A DNA stretch of 64,000 nucleotides from Achromobacter spanius. Its GTDB lineage: Bacteria; Pseudomonadota; Gammaproteobacteria; Burkholderiales; Burkholderiaceae_B. The notes below the pieces were generated by a model that was not told the DNA's origin, did not search any database, and saw only the letters and a list, made by a program, of their open reading frames with translations. Positions 19,895-30,436 of this stretch are shown here, in pieces (position 1 is the stretch's first letter; the number at the start of each line of letters is the position of its first letter). A program made the translations under genes and the position numbers. The DNA lies in the NCBI RefSeq assembly GCF_029637605.1, contig NZ_CP121261.1, forward strand, positions 5,394,001-5,458,000, given 5' to 3'.

Positions 19895-20680
19895 ATGTCT
19901 CAACACCAGGCGCGCAAGCGCTTCGGCCAGAACTTCCTGACCGACGAAAGCGTCGTCGAGTCCATCGTCCGGGCGGTTGCACCCGCCCGTGACGATGCCG
20001 TGGTCGAGATCGGCCCAGGTTTGTCTGCGCTTACCCGGCCGCTGCTTGAGCGTCTGGACCACCTCACCGCCGTTGAAATCGACCGCGACCTGGCCGCGCG
20101 CCTGCGCAAGCAGTTCGAGGCGTCTCGCCTGACCGTGGTCGAGGCTGATGCGCTGACGGTGGATTTTTCGCAGTTCGGCAGCGCGCTGCGTGTCGTGGGC
20201 AACCTGCCCTACAACATTTCCAGCCCGCTGCTGTTTCATCTGATGACCTGGGCCGACCACATCCGCGACCAGCATTTCATGCTGCAACGCGAAGTGATCG
20301 ACCGCATGGTGGCGACACCGGGTTCGGGGGATTTCAGCCGTCTGTCGGTGATGCTGCAATCGCGCTACCGCATGCACAAACTGTTTGATGTGCCGCCCGA
20401 AGCCTTCGACCCGCCGCCCAAGGTGGTGTCCGCGATCGTGCGCATGGTGCCCTTGCCGGCAGACCGCCTGCAACCGGTCAGCGTCCGCGCCTTTGAAACG
20501 GTGGTGGCCCGCGCGTTCTCGCAGCGCCGCAAAATGCTGCGCCGGGTGCTGGCCGACTGGGCACCGCAAGTCCCCTGGGAAGCCCTGGACATCGCCCCCA
20601 CCTCCCGCGCCGAAGATATTTCGGTCGACCGCTACATCCGCCTGTCAGACGCATTGGTCAAGGCCGGCCTGCTCTCGTAG
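19895..20680 (+). CDS. rsmA: 16S rRNA (adenine1518-N6/adenine1519-N6)-dimethyltransferase RsmA (KsgA)
   Basis: The enzyme dimethylates two adjacent adenines near the 3' end of 16S rRNA during 30S maturation. The 261 residues start with the family signature [10 protein letters not shown], have SAM motif [13 protein letters not shown] and the catalytic motif [11 protein letters not shown]. Loss confers kasugamycin resistance in known cases. The stop codon TAG (20678-20680) is at the same time the first three bases of the repeat TAGGATGGGTG, so the repeat array begins exactly at the end of the gene. No terminator is seen before the array. Confidence 0.95.
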   Translation: MSQHQARKRFGQNFLTDESVVESIVRAVAPARDDAVVEIGPGLSALTRPLLERLDHLTAVEIDRDLAARLRKQFEASRLTVVEADALTVDFSQFGSALRVVGNLPYNISSPLLFHLMTWADHIRDQHFMLQREVIDRMVATPGSGDFSRLSVMLQSRYRMHKLFDVPPEAFDPPPKVVSAIVRMVPLPADRLQPVSVRAFETVVARAFSQRRKMLRRVLADWAPQVPWEALDIAPTSRAEDISVDRYIRLSDALVKAGLLS

Positions 20681-21849
20681 GATGGGTGCAGCGCGCAGAT
20701 CACGTCAATATTGAACAGACGCCAAACGCGCGAAACCCATCAAACGAAGGCGGAATTAAAGCGGAATCAGCCACATAGTCAGCGCTGGATTTCGAACCAG
20801 GTTCAGCCACACCGCCAACGCCGCCCGATGGGTTACGCGCGTTCGGCATTGTTTCCCTTCTTCCCGCCTTCCCGCGCTTCACCCATCCTACGATCCAACC
20901 ACCAAACGTGGCCCATGTAGGATGGGTGCAGCGCGAAGATCACGTCAATATTAAGCAGACGCCAAACGCGCGAAACCCATCAAACGAAGGCGAAATTAAA
21001 TCCAGAATCCGCCACATAGTTCAACTCCGAGCCACCAAACGTGGCCCATGTAGGATGGGTGCAGCGCGAAGATCACGTCAATATTAAACAGGCGCCAAAC
21101 GCGCGAAACCCATCAAACGACGGCGGAATTAAATCCAGAATCCGCCACATAGTTCAACTCCGAGTCACGAAACGTCGCCCATGTAGGATGGGTGCAGCGC
21201 GAAGATCACGTCAATATTTAAGCAGACGCCAAACGCGCGAAACCCATCAAACGAAGGCGGAATTAAATCCAGAATCCGCCACATAGTTCAGCGCCAAGCC
21301 ACCAAACGTTGCCCATGTAGGATGGGTGCAGCGCGAAGATCACGTCAATATTAAGCAGACGCCAAACGCGCGAAACCCATCAAACGAAGGCGAAATTAAA
21401 TCCAGAATCCGCCACATAGTTCAGCGCCAAGCCACCAAACGTTGCCCATGTAGGATGGGTGCAGCGCGAAGATCACGTCAATATTAAGCAGACGCCAAAC
21501 GCGCGAAACCCATCAGACGAAGGCGGAATTAAATCCAGAATCCGCGACATAATTCAGCGCCGAGCCACGAAACGTGGCCCATGTAGGATGGGTGCAGCGC
21601 GAAGATCACGTCAATATTAAGCAGACGCCAAACGCGCGAAACCCATCAAACGAAGGCGGAATTAAATCCAGAATCCGCCACATAGTTCAACTCCGAGCCA
21701 CGAAACGTGGCCCATGTAGGATGGGTGCAGCGCGAAGATCACGTCAATATTGAACAGACGCCAAACGCGCGAAACCCATCAAACGAAGGCGGAATTAAAT
21801 CCAGAATCAGCCACATAGTCAGCGCCGAGCCACAAAACGTGACCTATGT
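20678..21849. repeat. Tandem array of a 133-bp hairpin-rich repeat between rsmA and glxK
   Basis: Units starting TAGGATGGGTGCAGCGCG begin at 20678, 20918, 21051, 21184, 21318, 21451, 21584 and 21717, with a decayed edge at 21849. From 20918 the spacing is 133 or 134. Units are near identical. In each, GATGGGTgcaGCGCG pairs with CGCGCgaaACCCATC about 30 bases later, then GGCGGA with TCCGCC, and often GCCACG-aaa-CGTGGC. The first unit differs: it runs on to an inverted right arm ending CGCTTCACCCATCCTACG at 20892, making one complete palindromic element of about 215 bases. The period is not a multiple of three and frames are not conserved, so it is not coding. The high identity implies recent amplification or homogenisation. 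Confidence 0.95.
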
Positions 21850-21909
21850 CGGATGGCTACGCGCCATACACATCATCTTGATGATGCCGGCCTTCCCGCG
21901 CTTCATCGC

Positions 21910-23052
21910 TCACAGCATCCGCTTCTGCGCCGCCATCCATAGCTGCATGACATCTCTTGCCCGTTCCGTAAGCAGCTTCTCCGCATCCCCCAGCGCTTGC
22001 TGCAAGGTGATGGGGCCGGGCGCCAGGCTGAAGGCGGCGGTGATGCCGCCGGCGTGCAGCGCTTCGTAGCCGTCGCCTAGCGATCCCGCCAACGCCACGA
22101 CCGGCACGCCAGCCTGCTGCGCGATTTTCGCAACGCCGGCTGGTGTTTTGCCGCGCAGGGTTTGGGCGTCCATGCGGCCTTCGCCGGTGAACACCAGCGT
22201 GGCGCCTTCAATCGCTTCGGCCAGGCGGCCCAACTCCGCCACGATCTCCACGCCCGGCCGAAAGTGCGCCTGCAGGAACGCCTTGGCGGCGAACCCCAAG
22301 CCGCCCGCCGCGCCCGCGCCGGCGTCGTTGCGATGATCCACGCCCAGATGCCGCGCGCAGACATCGGCGAAATTCGACAGCATCTGGTCCAACGCCAACA
22401 CCTGTTCCGGCGTGGCGCCTTTCTGCGGCCCGAACACATGCGAGGCGCCCTGTGGCCCACACAGCGGGTTGTCCACATCCGAGGCGATATCAATACGGAT
22501 CTTGGCCAGGCGCGGGTCCATCCCGCGCGTGTCGATGCTGGCCACCTTGCCCAGCGCGCCGCCGCCGGGCGGCAGGCTGTTGCCGGCGGCATCCATCAAG
22601 CGCACGCCCAGCGCCGTCAGCATGCCGGCGCCCGCGTCGTTCGTAGCCGAACCGCCCAGCCCCAGAATGATGCGCGTGGCGCCCGCGTTGACGGCGGCCA
22701 GCATCAGCTCGCCCACGCCGTGACTGCTGGCGCGCATCGGGTCGCGCTTGGATGGCGAGATCAGTTCAAGCCCCGCGGCGGCCGCCATTTCAATCACGGC
22801 GGTGCCGTCTTCCAACAAACCCCAGACGGCATCGACCTTGTAGCCCAGCGCATCGTTCACCGTAAGCTGCCGGGCCTTCCCGCCGGTTGCGGCCAGCACG
22901 GCTTCAACCGTGCCTTCGCCGCCATCGGCCATGGGAATGCAGACGGTGTGGGCGCCTGGGCAGGCGGCTTTCACGCCGCGCGCAATGGCCGCCGCCGCGT
23001 CAGGCGCGGAAACGCTTTCTTTGAAAGAGTCGGGAGCAATGACGATTTTCAC
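21910..23052 (-). CDS. glxK: Glycerate 2-kinase
   Basis: The enzyme phosphorylates D-glycerate to 2-phosphoglycerate, linking glyoxylate/tartronate metabolism to lower glycolysis. The 380 residues begin MKIVIAPDSFKES, typical of GlxK/GarK, with the glycine-rich GLGGSATNDAGAGML and GEGRMDAQT segments. The start is the GTG at 23052, since upstream residues are not conserved; no strong ribosome site is visible. It diverges from pyruvate kinase, which consumes the pathway product two steps on, so co-control from the shared 105-base gap is plausible. Confidence 0.92.
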   Translation of the reverse strand: MKIVIAPDSFKESVSAPDAAAAIARGVKAACPGAHTVCIPMADGGEGTVEAVLAATGGKARQLTVNDALGYKVDAVWGLLEDGTAVIEMAAAAGLELISPSKRDPMRASSHGVGELMLAAVNAGATRIILGLGGSATNDAGAGMLTALGVRLMDAAGNSLPPGGGALGKVASIDTRGMDPRLAKIRIDIASDVDNPLCGPQGASHVFGPQKGATPEQVLALDQMLSNFADVCARHLGVDHRNDAGAGAAGGLGFAAKAFLQAHFRPGVEIVAELGRLAEAIEGATLVFTGEGRMDAQTLRGKTPAGVAKIAQQAGVPVVALAGSLGDGYEALHAGGITAAFSLAPGPITLQQALGDAEKLLTERARDVMQLWMAAQKRML

Positions 23053-23157
23053 GGTGTCGGAGGGGCTGGTTATGGGTCGGAGTGCTGACCATGATACCCG
23101 TGCCGACGCAGGCGGCGTACCATAGCGCTTTCGTTGTTTTTGCGAGAGTGGACCGTC

Positions 23158-24600
23158 ATGCCTGTATTGCGCCGCACCAAAATTGTTGCCACCCTGGGGC
23201 CTTCGACGTCGACGCCCGAACGCATTGAAGCGCTGATCCGCGCGGGCCTGGATGTGGCCCGTTTGAACTTCTCGCATGGCAGCGCGGACGACCACCGCGC
23301 CCGCGCACAATTGGTGCGCGACATCGCCGCCCAGCAAGGACGCTTTGTCGCCATCATGGGCGATCTTCAAGGCCCGAAGATCCGCATCGCGCGGTTCACC
23401 GACAAGCTGGTGCAGTTGCAAGTCGGCCAGCCGTTCACGCTGTCGCGCGTGCATCCGAAGGATGCCGGAACCGCCAGCATCGTCGGCATCGACTACCCCG
23501 AACTGGTCACCGATTGCCGCGTGGGCGACGAACTCTTGCTGGACGATGGCCGCGTCGTGCTGCTGGTGGACCGCGTTGAAGGCGACGAAGTCCACACCAC
23601 GGTGACGGTAGGCGGCCCCTTGTCGAACAACAAGGGCATCAACCGCCGTGGCGGCGGTTTGTCCGCCCCCAGCCTGACCGACAAGGACCGCGTCGACATC
23701 AAGCTGGCCGCCGAGATGGAACTTGATTACGTGGCGGTGTCGTTCCCGCGCTATGGCAGCGACATCGACGAAGCCCGCGCCTTGCTGGCCGAAGCCGGCA
23801 GTCAGGCCTGGATCATTGCCAAGATCGAACGCGCCGAGGCCGTGGCCGACGACGAAGCGCTGGACTCGCTGATCCGCGCCAGCGATGGCGTGATGGTGGC
23901 GCGCGGCGACCTGGGCGTGGAAGTGGGCGACGCGGAATTGGTGGGCATTCAGAAGCGCATCATCCAGCACGCGCGCACGCTGAACAAAGTGGTCATCACC
24001 GCGACGCAGATGATGGAATCCATGATTTCCAGCCCCATGCCCACGCGCGCCGAAGTGTCGGACGTGGCCAACGCGGTGCTGGATTACACCGACGCCGTGA
24101 TGCTGTCGGCCGAAAGCGCATCGGGCCAATATCCCGTTGAAACCGTGCAAGCCATGGCGCGCGTTTGCCTGGGCGCGGAAAAACATCCCACGTCCACCGT
24201 GTCGCACCACCGCATGGGCGAAACTTTCACGCGCTGCGATGAAACCATCGCGCTGGCGGCCATGTACGCGGCCAATCATTTCCCCGGCGTGAAGGCCATC
24301 ATTGCGTTGACCGAAAGCGGGCACACCCCGCTGATCATGTCGCGCATCCGCTCGGGCGTGCCGATCTACTGCTACAGCCCGCACAGCCTGACGCAGAACC
24401 GCGTGGCGATGTTCCGTGGTGTCTACACGATTCCGTTCGCGCCGTCGGACTACGAACCGGCCGAACTCAGCGAGGCCGCCATTGAAGAACTGCGCAAGCG
24501 CAACCTGGTCAAGACGGGCGACTGGGTCATTCTGACCAAGGGCGACTTCTACCGCGACAGCGGTGGCACCAACGGCATGAAGATCCTGATGGTGGATTGA
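23158..24600 (+). CDS. pyk: Pyruvate kinase
   Basis: Converts phosphoenolpyruvate and ADP to pyruvate and ATP. The 480-residue protein begins MPVLRRTKIVATLGPS and shows LNFSHGSADDH, IMGDLQGPKIRIARF, the signature-region MVARGDLGVEV and ITATQMMESM with its catalytic residues, then the C-terminal regulatory domain. I start at the ATG at 23158 after GAGAG; a TTG at 23134 would add eight non-conserved residues. It diverges from glxK and is followed by a GC hairpin before the convergent transporter-like gene. Confidence 0.95.
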   Translation: MPVLRRTKIVATLGPSTSTPERIEALIRAGLDVARLNFSHGSADDHRARAQLVRDIAAQQGRFVAIMGDLQGPKIRIARFTDKLVQLQVGQPFTLSRVHPKDAGTASIVGIDYPELVTDCRVGDELLLDDGRVVLLVDRVEGDEVHTTVTVGGPLSNNKGINRRGGGLSAPSLTDKDRVDIKLAAEMELDYVAVSFPRYGSDIDEARALLAEAGSQAWIIAKIERAEAVADDEALDSLIRASDGVMVARGDLGVEVGDAELVGIQKRIIQHARTLNKVVITATQMMESMISSPMPTRAEVSDVANAVLDYTDAVMLSAESASGQYPVETVQAMARVCLGAEKHPTSTVSHHRMGETFTRCDETIALAAMYAANHFPGVKAIIALTESGHTPLIMSRIRSGVPIYCYSPHSLTQNRVAMFRGVYTIPFAPSDYEPAELSEAAIEELRKRNLVKTGDWVILTKGDFYRDSGGTNGMKILMVD

Positions 24601-24611
24601 CGCGAAGGCCC

Positions 24612-24643
24612 GGCGGGGCGCTTGCCATGCAGCAAGCCCCGCC
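24612..24643. terminator. GC hairpin between convergent pyk and the SpmAB-like gene
   Basis: GGCGGGG pairs with CCCCGCC and, after a two-base bulge, CTTGC with GCAAG around a six-base loop. There is no T run on either strand, so termination is only a possibility. Confidence 0.4.
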
Positions 24644-24651
24644 CACAGCCC

Positions 24652-25881
24652 TTAGCCGAAGAACCAGTAGCACACGCCGATGGCGGCCAACACACCGGCC
24701 GCATCGGCCACCAGCGCGCACCCCACCGCGTGGCGCGCGCGCACGATTCCCACCGACCCGAAGTACACCGCCAGCACGTAGAAGGTGGTTTCGGTGCTGC
24801 CCTGCATCACGGCGGACAGCAGGGCGGGAAAGCTGTCCACGCCGTAGTGCGTCATGGTCTCAAGCATCATCGCGCGGGCCGCGCTGCCCGAGAACGGCTT
24901 GACCAGCGCGGTGGGCAGGGCGTCGACAAAGCGCGTGTCCCAACCCACCTGCAGTGCCAACCAACGGATGCCGTCCAGCGCCAGATCCAGCGCGCCCGAT
25001 GCGCGCAGCACGCCCACGGCGCACAGCATGGCCACCAGGTACGGCAGCAGGCTCTTGGCAATGTCGAACCCTTCCTTGGCGCCGTCGATGAAGGCTTCGT
25101 ACACCGGCACCTTTTTCCACGCGCCCACGACCAGGAACGCCAGCAGGATGCCGAACAGCGCCAGGTTGCCCATGAGCGACGACAGCGACGCAATCGCCGC
25201 CGCTGACATGCTGGCCAACAGCGCCATGAAGCCGCCCAACACCAGCGCCGCGCCACCCAGCCAAAGCATCACGATGGGGTCGGTTAAGCGCAGGCGCTGA
25301 CACGCGGCCACGGCCAGGAAGCCGGCCAGCGTCGATGCGCTGGTCGCCAGCAGAATGGGCAGGAACACCAGGGTGGGGTCGGCCGCGCCCTGTTGCGCGC
25401 GGAACATGAACAGGGTGACGGGCAGCAGCGTCAGCGACGATGCATTCAACACCAGGAACAGAATCTGCGCGTTGCTGGCGGTTTCCGGCGTGGGGTTCAG
25501 CGATTGCAGCTCGCGCATGGCGCGCAGGCCGATCGGCGTGGCGGCGTTGTCCAGCCCCAGGCCGTTGGCGGCGAAGTTCAGGGTGATCAGGCCGATAGCC
25601 GGATGGTTGCGCGGTACCTCGGGCATCAAGCGGGCAAACAGCGGACCCAGCAGGTGCGCCAATTTTTCCACCAGGCCGGCGCGTTCGGCAATACGCAAGA
25701 AACCCAGCCACAGCGTCAGCGTGCCAAACAGCAGCACCATGACTTCCACCGACACACGCGCCATGTCGAACAGGCTGGCCACCATCAGGCGGAAGACGTC
25801 GGGGTCTCCAATGGCCAGCCAGCGGTAGAGCGCGGCGGCGGCGGCGGTCAGGAAGAAGCCCAGCCAGAGTTTGTTCAGCAT
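24652..25881 (-). CDS. Fused SpmA/SpmB-like nucleoside-recognition (Gate) membrane protein
   Basis: The 409-residue protein has about ten hydrophobic segments in two related halves. The first half carries NFAANGLGLDNAATPIGL, the SpmA-type Gate motif, and the second carries SGSAARAMML and STETTFYVLAVYFGSVG, the SpmB-type motif. In Bacillus these are two spore-maturation proteins; in non-sporing proteobacteria the fusion is widespread and its substrate is unknown. It is therefore a membrane transporter-like protein of undefined role and not evidence of sporulation. It stands alone, convergent with pyk and divergent from fadE. Confidence 0.85.
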   Translation of the reverse strand: MLNKLWLGFFLTAAAAALYRWLAIGDPDVFRLMVASLFDMARVSVEVMVLLFGTLTLWLGFLRIAERAGLVEKLAHLLGPLFARLMPEVPRNHPAIGLITLNFAANGLGLDNAATPIGLRAMRELQSLNPTPETASNAQILFLVLNASSLTLLPVTLFMFRAQQGAADPTLVFLPILLATSASTLAGFLAVAACQRLRLTDPIVMLWLGGAALVLGGFMALLASMSAAAIASLSSLMGNLALFGILLAFLVVGAWKKVPVYEAFIDGAKEGFDIAKSLLPYLVAMLCAVGVLRASGALDLALDGIRWLALQVGWDTRFVDALPTALVKPFSGSAARAMMLETMTHYGVDSFPALLSAVMQGSTETTFYVLAVYFGSVGIVRARHAVGCALVADAAGVLAAIGVCYWFFG

Positions 25882-26029
25882 GCGTGGCGATGCCCGGATA
25901 GCGGTTGGTTGCGCACCAGCGCGGGGACGCTCATTGTCGCAGAGTCAGCCCTTGCGAGCTTGGCCGCGCGCCGTCAATTCTGGTACTTTGCATCGACACG
26001 CCCTAGGGCCATAACAGTGAGGGACACTC

Positions 26030-28384
26030 ATGGACTTCAATGCCTGGCGCCGTCGCCGCATCTCGGAACCCGCGTACCGCTGGGCGCGCAACGCCTTGCC
26101 CGCCATGTCGGCAACCGAACGCGAGGCCATCGAGGCCGGAGACTCCTGGTGGGACGCCGACCTGTTCACCGGCAACCCCGACTGGCACAAGCTGCTGGAC
26201 GTGCCCGTCGCCGCGCTCACCCCGCAGGAGCAGGCGTTCATCGACGGCCCCGTGGCGCAGCTATGCGCCATGCTGGACGAATGGGACATCACCTGGAACC
26301 GCCGCGACCTGCCTCCGCGCGTGTGGGACTTCCTGAAAGCGCAGCGCTTTTTCGGCATGATCATTCCGCGCCGCTACGGTGGGTTGGGTTTTTCTCCCTA
26401 TGCGCATTCCGAAGTGGTGCGGCGCATTTCCGCCTATTCGATCACGGCGGGTGTCACGGTCATGGTGCCAAATTCGCTGGGGCCGGGTGAGTTGCTGATG
26501 CAATTCGGCACGCCCGCGCAGCGCGATTACTGGCTGCCGCGCCTGGCCGACGGCCGCGAAGTGCCGTGCTTTGGCCTGACCAGCCCCGAAGCGGGCTCGG
26601 ACGCCGCGTCCATGGTGGATACCGGCGTGGTGTGCCGCCAGGTGGTGGATGGCCAAGAACTCATCGGCATCCGTCTTAATTGGCACAAGCGCTACATCAC
26701 CTTGGGGCCGGTGGCCACGGTGCTGGGGCTGGCGTTCAAGATGACGGACCCCGACGGCATTCTGGGCGGCCCTGAGGACATCGGTATCTCGGTGGCGCTG
26801 GTGCCCACCGAGGCGCCGGGCGTGGAGATCGGGCGGCGCCATCTGCCGGCGATGCAAGTGTTTCAGAACGGCCCCAACCAGGGCCACGACGTGTTCGTGC
26901 CCCTGGACGCGCTGATTGGCGGCGAGGCGCGTGCCGGTCAGGGCTGGCAGATGCTGATGAGCGCGTTGGCGGCTGGGCGTGGCATTTCGCTGCCGTCGCT
27001 GTCGGCCGCGGCGGCCGTCATGTGCGCCCACACCACGGGCATGTACGCGCGGGTGCGCGAGCAGTTCGGCATTCCTATCGGCAAGTTCGAAGGCGTGCAG
27101 GAACAACTGGCCCGCCTGGCGGGCAACGCCTATCTGGCTGAGGCCGCGCGGCGCCTGACCTGCGCCGCGCTGAACCAGGACGTGAAGCCCGCGGTCGTGT
27201 CGGGCATCATGAAATATCACGCCACCGAATGCATGCGCGAATCAGTCAATGCCGCGATGGACGTGCACGCCGGGCGCGCCGTCATGGACGGGCCCAGCAA
27301 CTACCTGGGCGCGCTGTATCGCGCAGTGCCCATTGCGATTACGGTCGAAGGCGCCAACATCCTGACGCGCAACCTGATCATTTTCGGGCAGGGCGCCATC
27401 CGCGCGCATCCGTATCTGATGCCGGAAATGATGGCGCTGGCCAACCCCGACGAAGAACGCGGCATCGACGTATTTCATGATGTGTTCTGGCGCCACTTGC
27501 GGCACGCCGGCAAGAACGCGCTGCGCGCGATCGGCCGCGCTTGGACGGGCGGCTTGCTGGCGCCGTCGCCAGTGTCCGGCCCCACGGCGAGCCACTATCG
27601 GCGGCTGGGGCGCTATGCGTCGGGCTTCGCGTTGCTGGCCGACGCCACCTTGGCGCAGCTGGGCGGCGGGCTGAAGCGGCGCGAAATGATCTCGGCGCGC
27701 CTGGGCGACGTGCTGTCGCAGCTATATCTGCTGTCGGCGGTGCTCAAGCGCTGGGAAGACGAAGGCCGCAAGCACGACGACCTGCCGCTGGTGCATTGGT
27801 GCATGGCGCAGGGCTACGCCAGCATCGAAAAAAGTTTGGACGAGGTGCTGCGCAACCTGCCGGGAAGGGTGCTGGCCTGGGGCTTGCGTGCCGCCATCCT
27901 GCCGCTGCGCCTGGCGCGTGGCCCGGACGACGCCTTGACGCGCGCCTGCGCCGAGCTCTTGTTGAAGCCGTCGCCCACGCATGCGCGGCTGGCGGCGGAC
28001 TTGCAACGAGAGCCCGGTAGCGGCACCGGGCCGGAGGCCGGCGTGCTGTTGGGTGGTGGGCGCGCGGGCAGCGACCCCCTGGCGGACCTGACCCGCGCGT
28101 TTGCGCTGGTCGAGTCCCTGCAACCCCTGCGCGACCGCCTGCGTCAGTCGAACGTGCGCAATTGGCGCGAGGCGCATCAGCGTGGCGCGGTCACCGACGC
28201 GCAGGCCGCGCAGCTGGAAGCGGCCGAGGCCCTGGTGTTGAAGGTCTTGCAGGTGGATGATTTTGCGCCGGAAGCGCTGTCGCCGCAGACGGCACGCACA
28301 CCCGATGCGGCCACCGGGGCGCATCCCGGAGCGAACCCCGAAGCAAATCCCAAGACGAACCCCGACCCCGAACCGGATGCTTAA
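26030..28384 (+). CDS. fadE: Long-chain acyl-CoA dehydrogenase FadE
   Basis: Catalyses the first oxidation step of fatty-acid beta-oxidation. The 784 residues include the acyl-CoA dehydrogenase core ([20 protein letters not shown], then [29 protein letters not shown]) and the long C-terminal extension (DUF1974) that distinguishes FadE from small acyl-CoA dehydrogenases. Length is slightly under E. coli FadE (814). The last 30 residues are a low-complexity tail with repeats such as [12 protein letters not shown]. The ATG at 26030 follows GAGGG. The stop overlaps the stop of the convergent def gene. Confidence 0.92.
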   Translation: MDFNAWRRRRISEPAYRWARNALPAMSATEREAIEAGDSWWDADLFTGNPDWHKLLDVPVAALTPQEQAFIDGPVAQLCAMLDEWDITWNRRDLPPRVWDFLKAQRFFGMIIPRRYGGLGFSPYAHSEVVRRISAYSITAGVTVMVPNSLGPGELLMQFGTPAQRDYWLPRLADGREVPCFGLTSPEAGSDAASMVDTGVVCRQVVDGQELIGIRLNWHKRYITLGPVATVLGLAFKMTDPDGILGGPEDIGISVALVPTEAPGVEIGRRHLPAMQVFQNGPNQGHDVFVPLDALIGGEARAGQGWQMLMSALAAGRGISLPSLSAAAAVMCAHTTGMYARVREQFGIPIGKFEGVQEQLARLAGNAYLAEAARRLTCAALNQDVKPAVVSGIMKYHATECMRESVNAAMDVHAGRAVMDGPSNYLGALYRAVPIAITVEGANILTRNLIIFGQGAIRAHPYLMPEMMALANPDEERGIDVFHDVFWRHLRHAGKNALRAIGRAWTGGLLAPSPVSGPTASHYRRLGRYASGFALLADATLAQLGGGLKRREMISARLGDVLSQLYLLSAVLKRWEDEGRKHDDLPLVHWCMAQGYASIEKSLDEVLRNLPGRVLAWGLRAAILPLRLARGPDDALTRACAELLLKPSPTHARLAADLQREPGSGTGPEAGVLLGGGRAGSDPLADLTRAFALVESLQPLRDRLRQSNVRNWREAHQRGAVTDAQAAQLEAAEALVLKVLQVDDFAPEALSPQTARTPDAATGAHPGANPEANPKTNPDPEPDA

Positions 28385-28914
28385 TCGTCCGCGTTCGGGT
28401 CCATGCCGGGGAACAGGATTTCCGTGAAGCCGAACTTCGAGAAATCCTGGATGCGCGACGGGTACAGGCGGCCAATCAAGTGGTCGCATTCATGCTGCAC
28501 CACGCGGGCGTGGAAGCCTTCGGCTTCGCGCTCGATCAACTGGCCGTACGGGTCGCGGCCGCTATAGCGGATGTGACGATAGCGCGGCACCAGCCCGCGC
28601 AGGCCGGGCACCGACAGGCAGCCTTCCCAGCCGTCCTGCATCTCGTCCGAGAGCGGCGTGATGACCGGGTTGCACAGGATGGTCTGCGGCACGGGCGGTG
28701 CGTCCGGATAGCGCTCGTTGCGCTCAAAGCCGAAGATCACCACTTGCAGGTCCACGCCGATCTGTGGCGCGGCCAGCCCCACGCCCTGCGCGGCCGCCAT
28801 GGTTTCAAACATGTCGTCGATCAGGGCGTGCAGTTCGGGCGTGTCGAAGCGTTCCACCGGCGGGGCCACACGCAAGAGGCGCGGGTCGCCCATTTTCAGG
28901 ATGGGGTGGATCAT
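28381..28914 (-). CDS. def: Peptide deformylase
   Basis: Removes the formyl group from the N-terminal methionine of nascent proteins. All three motifs are intact in the 177 residues: [15 protein letters not shown] and HECDH, which supply the metal-binding cysteine and histidines and the catalytic glutamate. It lies 15 bases after gloA and is the last gene of the seven-gene glyQ operon. It is probably a second deformylase, since the one paired with fmt usually lies elsewhere, but that cannot be checked here. Confidence 0.95.
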   Translation of the reverse strand: MIHPILKMGDPRLLRVAPPVERFDTPELHALIDDMFETMAAAQGVGLAAPQIGVDLQVVIFGFERNERYPDAPPVPQTILCNPVITPLSDEMQDGWEGCLSVPGLRGLVPRYRHIRYSGRDPYGQLIEREAEGFHARVVQHECDHLIGRLYPSRIQDFSKFGFTEILFPGMDPNADD

Positions 28915-28929
28915 GGCGGGCTTTCCTGC

Positions 28930-29325
28930 TTAGTCCTGACGGTCTTTCTTCTGGATGAACTCGATCTTGTAGCCGTCCGGATCTTCCACGAACGCGATCA
29001 CGGTCTTGCCGTGCTTCATCGGGCCGGCTTCGCGGGTGACCTTGCCGCCGCGTTCCTTGACCTTGTCACAGGCTTCGTAGGCGTTGTCGACTTCCAGCGC
29101 GATGTGGCCGTAGCCGTTGCCCAGGTCGTACTTGTCGGTGTCCCAGTTGTGGGTCAGTTCAATGACCGCGCCTTCGGACTCGTCCTGATAGCCCACGAAG
29201 GCCAGCGTGAACTTGCCGTCCGGGTAGTCGTTGCGGCGCAGGACGCGCATGCCGAGCACGTTGGTGTAGAAATCGATGGACTTGTCGAGGTTGCCGACTC
29301 GCAGCATGGTGTGGAGCATACGCAT
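28930..29325 (-). CDS. gloA: Lactoylglutathione lyase (glyoxalase I)
   Basis: Converts the methylglyoxal-glutathione hemithioacetal to S-lactoylglutathione. The 131 residues have the four metal ligands of the nickel-type enzyme: His5 (MRMLHTML), the glutamate of VIELTHNW, the histidine of GYGHIALEV and the glutamate of KIEFI. I start at the ATG at 29325, which has AAGGAAG upstream, rather than at the longer open frame. Fifth-to-last position in the operon places it 73 bases after ygjP. Confidence 0.95.
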   Translation of the reverse strand: MRMLHTMLRVGNLDKSIDFYTNVLGMRVLRRNDYPDGKFTLAFVGYQDESEGAVIELTHNWDTDKYDLGNGYGHIALEVDNAYEACDKVKERGGKVTREAGPMKHGKTVIAFVEDPDGYKIEFIQKKDRQD

Positions 29326-29398
29326 GGAAATCTTCCTTAAAGCGATGAGGGGTGGGGGAAAGAACCCGGGGCGTCGGTGCTTTCCAGAATAATGCGTC

Positions 29399-30436
29399 TT
29401 AGAACTGAGGCAGCGAAGCCGGATCGTGACGCCGCAGGATGTTCTTGGCGTCTTCGAAGTCGGGCAGGATCTGGCCCACTTCACGCCAGAAGTCCTGGCT
29501 GTGGTTCATCTCGCGCAGATGGGCGAGTTCATGCGCAATGACGTAATCAATGATGCCGGGCGCGAAATGAATCAGGCGCCAGTTCAGCATGATGTTGCCG
29601 TCGCTGGTGCAGGAACCCCAGCGCGTGGCCGCGGACGACAGCCGCCAGCGGCGTATCTTCAAACCGCTGATCTGTAAAAAATGCGCCAGCCGCGCGCCAA
29701 ACCAGGCGCCGGCGCGCTGCTGCAACCAGGCTTGCGCGGCGTCGCGGATGCGGCTCTGATCCGCCGTGGACGGCAGCGCCAGCAACAAGGTGTCGCCGTC
29801 TTGCGGCGCGTCGGCATCGCCGGACAAGCGGGACTGGCGGCTGTCGCCACCCACGCCAAGCACAATGCGCTTGCCCAGGTAAGGCAGTTCGCCACCGGTC
29901 TGCCAGCGCGTATGCGCGATGGCCAGTTGCTGCTTGCGGGCATGCCATTCGCGCAGCTTGGTGAGGATCCAGCGGGCTTTCTCGCGCACCGCGTCGTCAA
30001 TCTGTGTCAGCGTGACCCAACTGGGCGCCGTCACCCGCAGGCCGTCGTCGGTAATGACAAAACCAATGCTGCGCCGACGCGAGCGCAGCAGCACGAAGCC
30101 AATCGGCTGCTGCTCGGTGGGCACTTCACGCCAGCGCGCGCCGGGCGGCAGCGGGTCCGGACAGGGCGTGGGCACGCGCGACGACGCATTGGGCGACAGC
30201 GTCAGCAGCGGCTCGCCCTTGGGCGTGTCGGCCGTGGCGGCGTCGGGAAACAGGTTGGTGGGGGTGACGGGCTGCGGGCTGTCCGCCTGGGGGGAGGGCA
30301 CGGGCCGCGCGGCAGGCGGCTTCGGCGTGGCGATCAGCGGCGACGCGCCGTGGAGCGCGATCAGTGGCGACGCGCCTTGGGTCGCGTCGTGGTCTTGTAC
30401 GTCGAACAGGAGTTCGAGCTGATCAGTGCTAGGCAT
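29399..30436 (-). CDS. YgjP-family metal-dependent hydrolase (DUF45, SprT-like)
   Basis: The C-terminal 180 residues are a YgjP-type domain: [18 protein letters not shown], then [20 protein letters not shown] with the HExxH zinc motif and a third histidine. The substrate is unknown. The 345-residue product is longer than YgjP (about 170-240) because of a proline-rich, poorly conserved N-terminus of about 110 residues, which includes an in-frame 27-base DNA duplication (30331-30357 and 30358-30384) giving ASPLIA twice. Its ATG overlaps the plsC stop by eight bases, so it belongs to the glyQ operon. Confidence 0.85.
   Translation of the reverse strand: MPSTDQLELLFDVQDHDATQGASPLIALHGASPLIATPKPPAARPVPSPQADSPQPVTPTNLFPDAATADTPKGEPLLTLSPNASSRVPTPCPDPLPPGARWREVPTEQQPIGFVLLRSRRRSIGFVITDDGLRVTAPSWVTLTQIDDAVREKARWILTKLREWHARKQQLAIAHTRWQTGGELPYLGKRIVLGVGGDSRQSRLSGDADAPQDGDTLLLALPSTADQSRIRDAAQAWLQQRAGAWFGARLAHFLQISGLKIRRWRLSSAATRWGSCTSDGNIMLNWRLIHFAPGIIDYVIAHELAHLREMNHSQDFWREVGQILPDFEDAKNILRRHDPASLPQF

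Noticed and set aside
20678..21849. CRISPR array
   Set aside because: The whole 133-base unit is conserved; there are no unique spacers, and no cas genes are nearby.
20711..22069. Short open frames with the repeated peptide GWVQREDHVN within the rsmA-glxK array
   Set aside because: They come from the repeat DNA, change frame from unit to unit because 133 is not a multiple of three, and lack ribosome sites.
24652..25881. Evidence of spore formation from the SpmA/SpmB-like gene
   Set aside because: The family is common in non-sporing bacteria, and every other gene here is of Gram-negative betaproteobacterial type.
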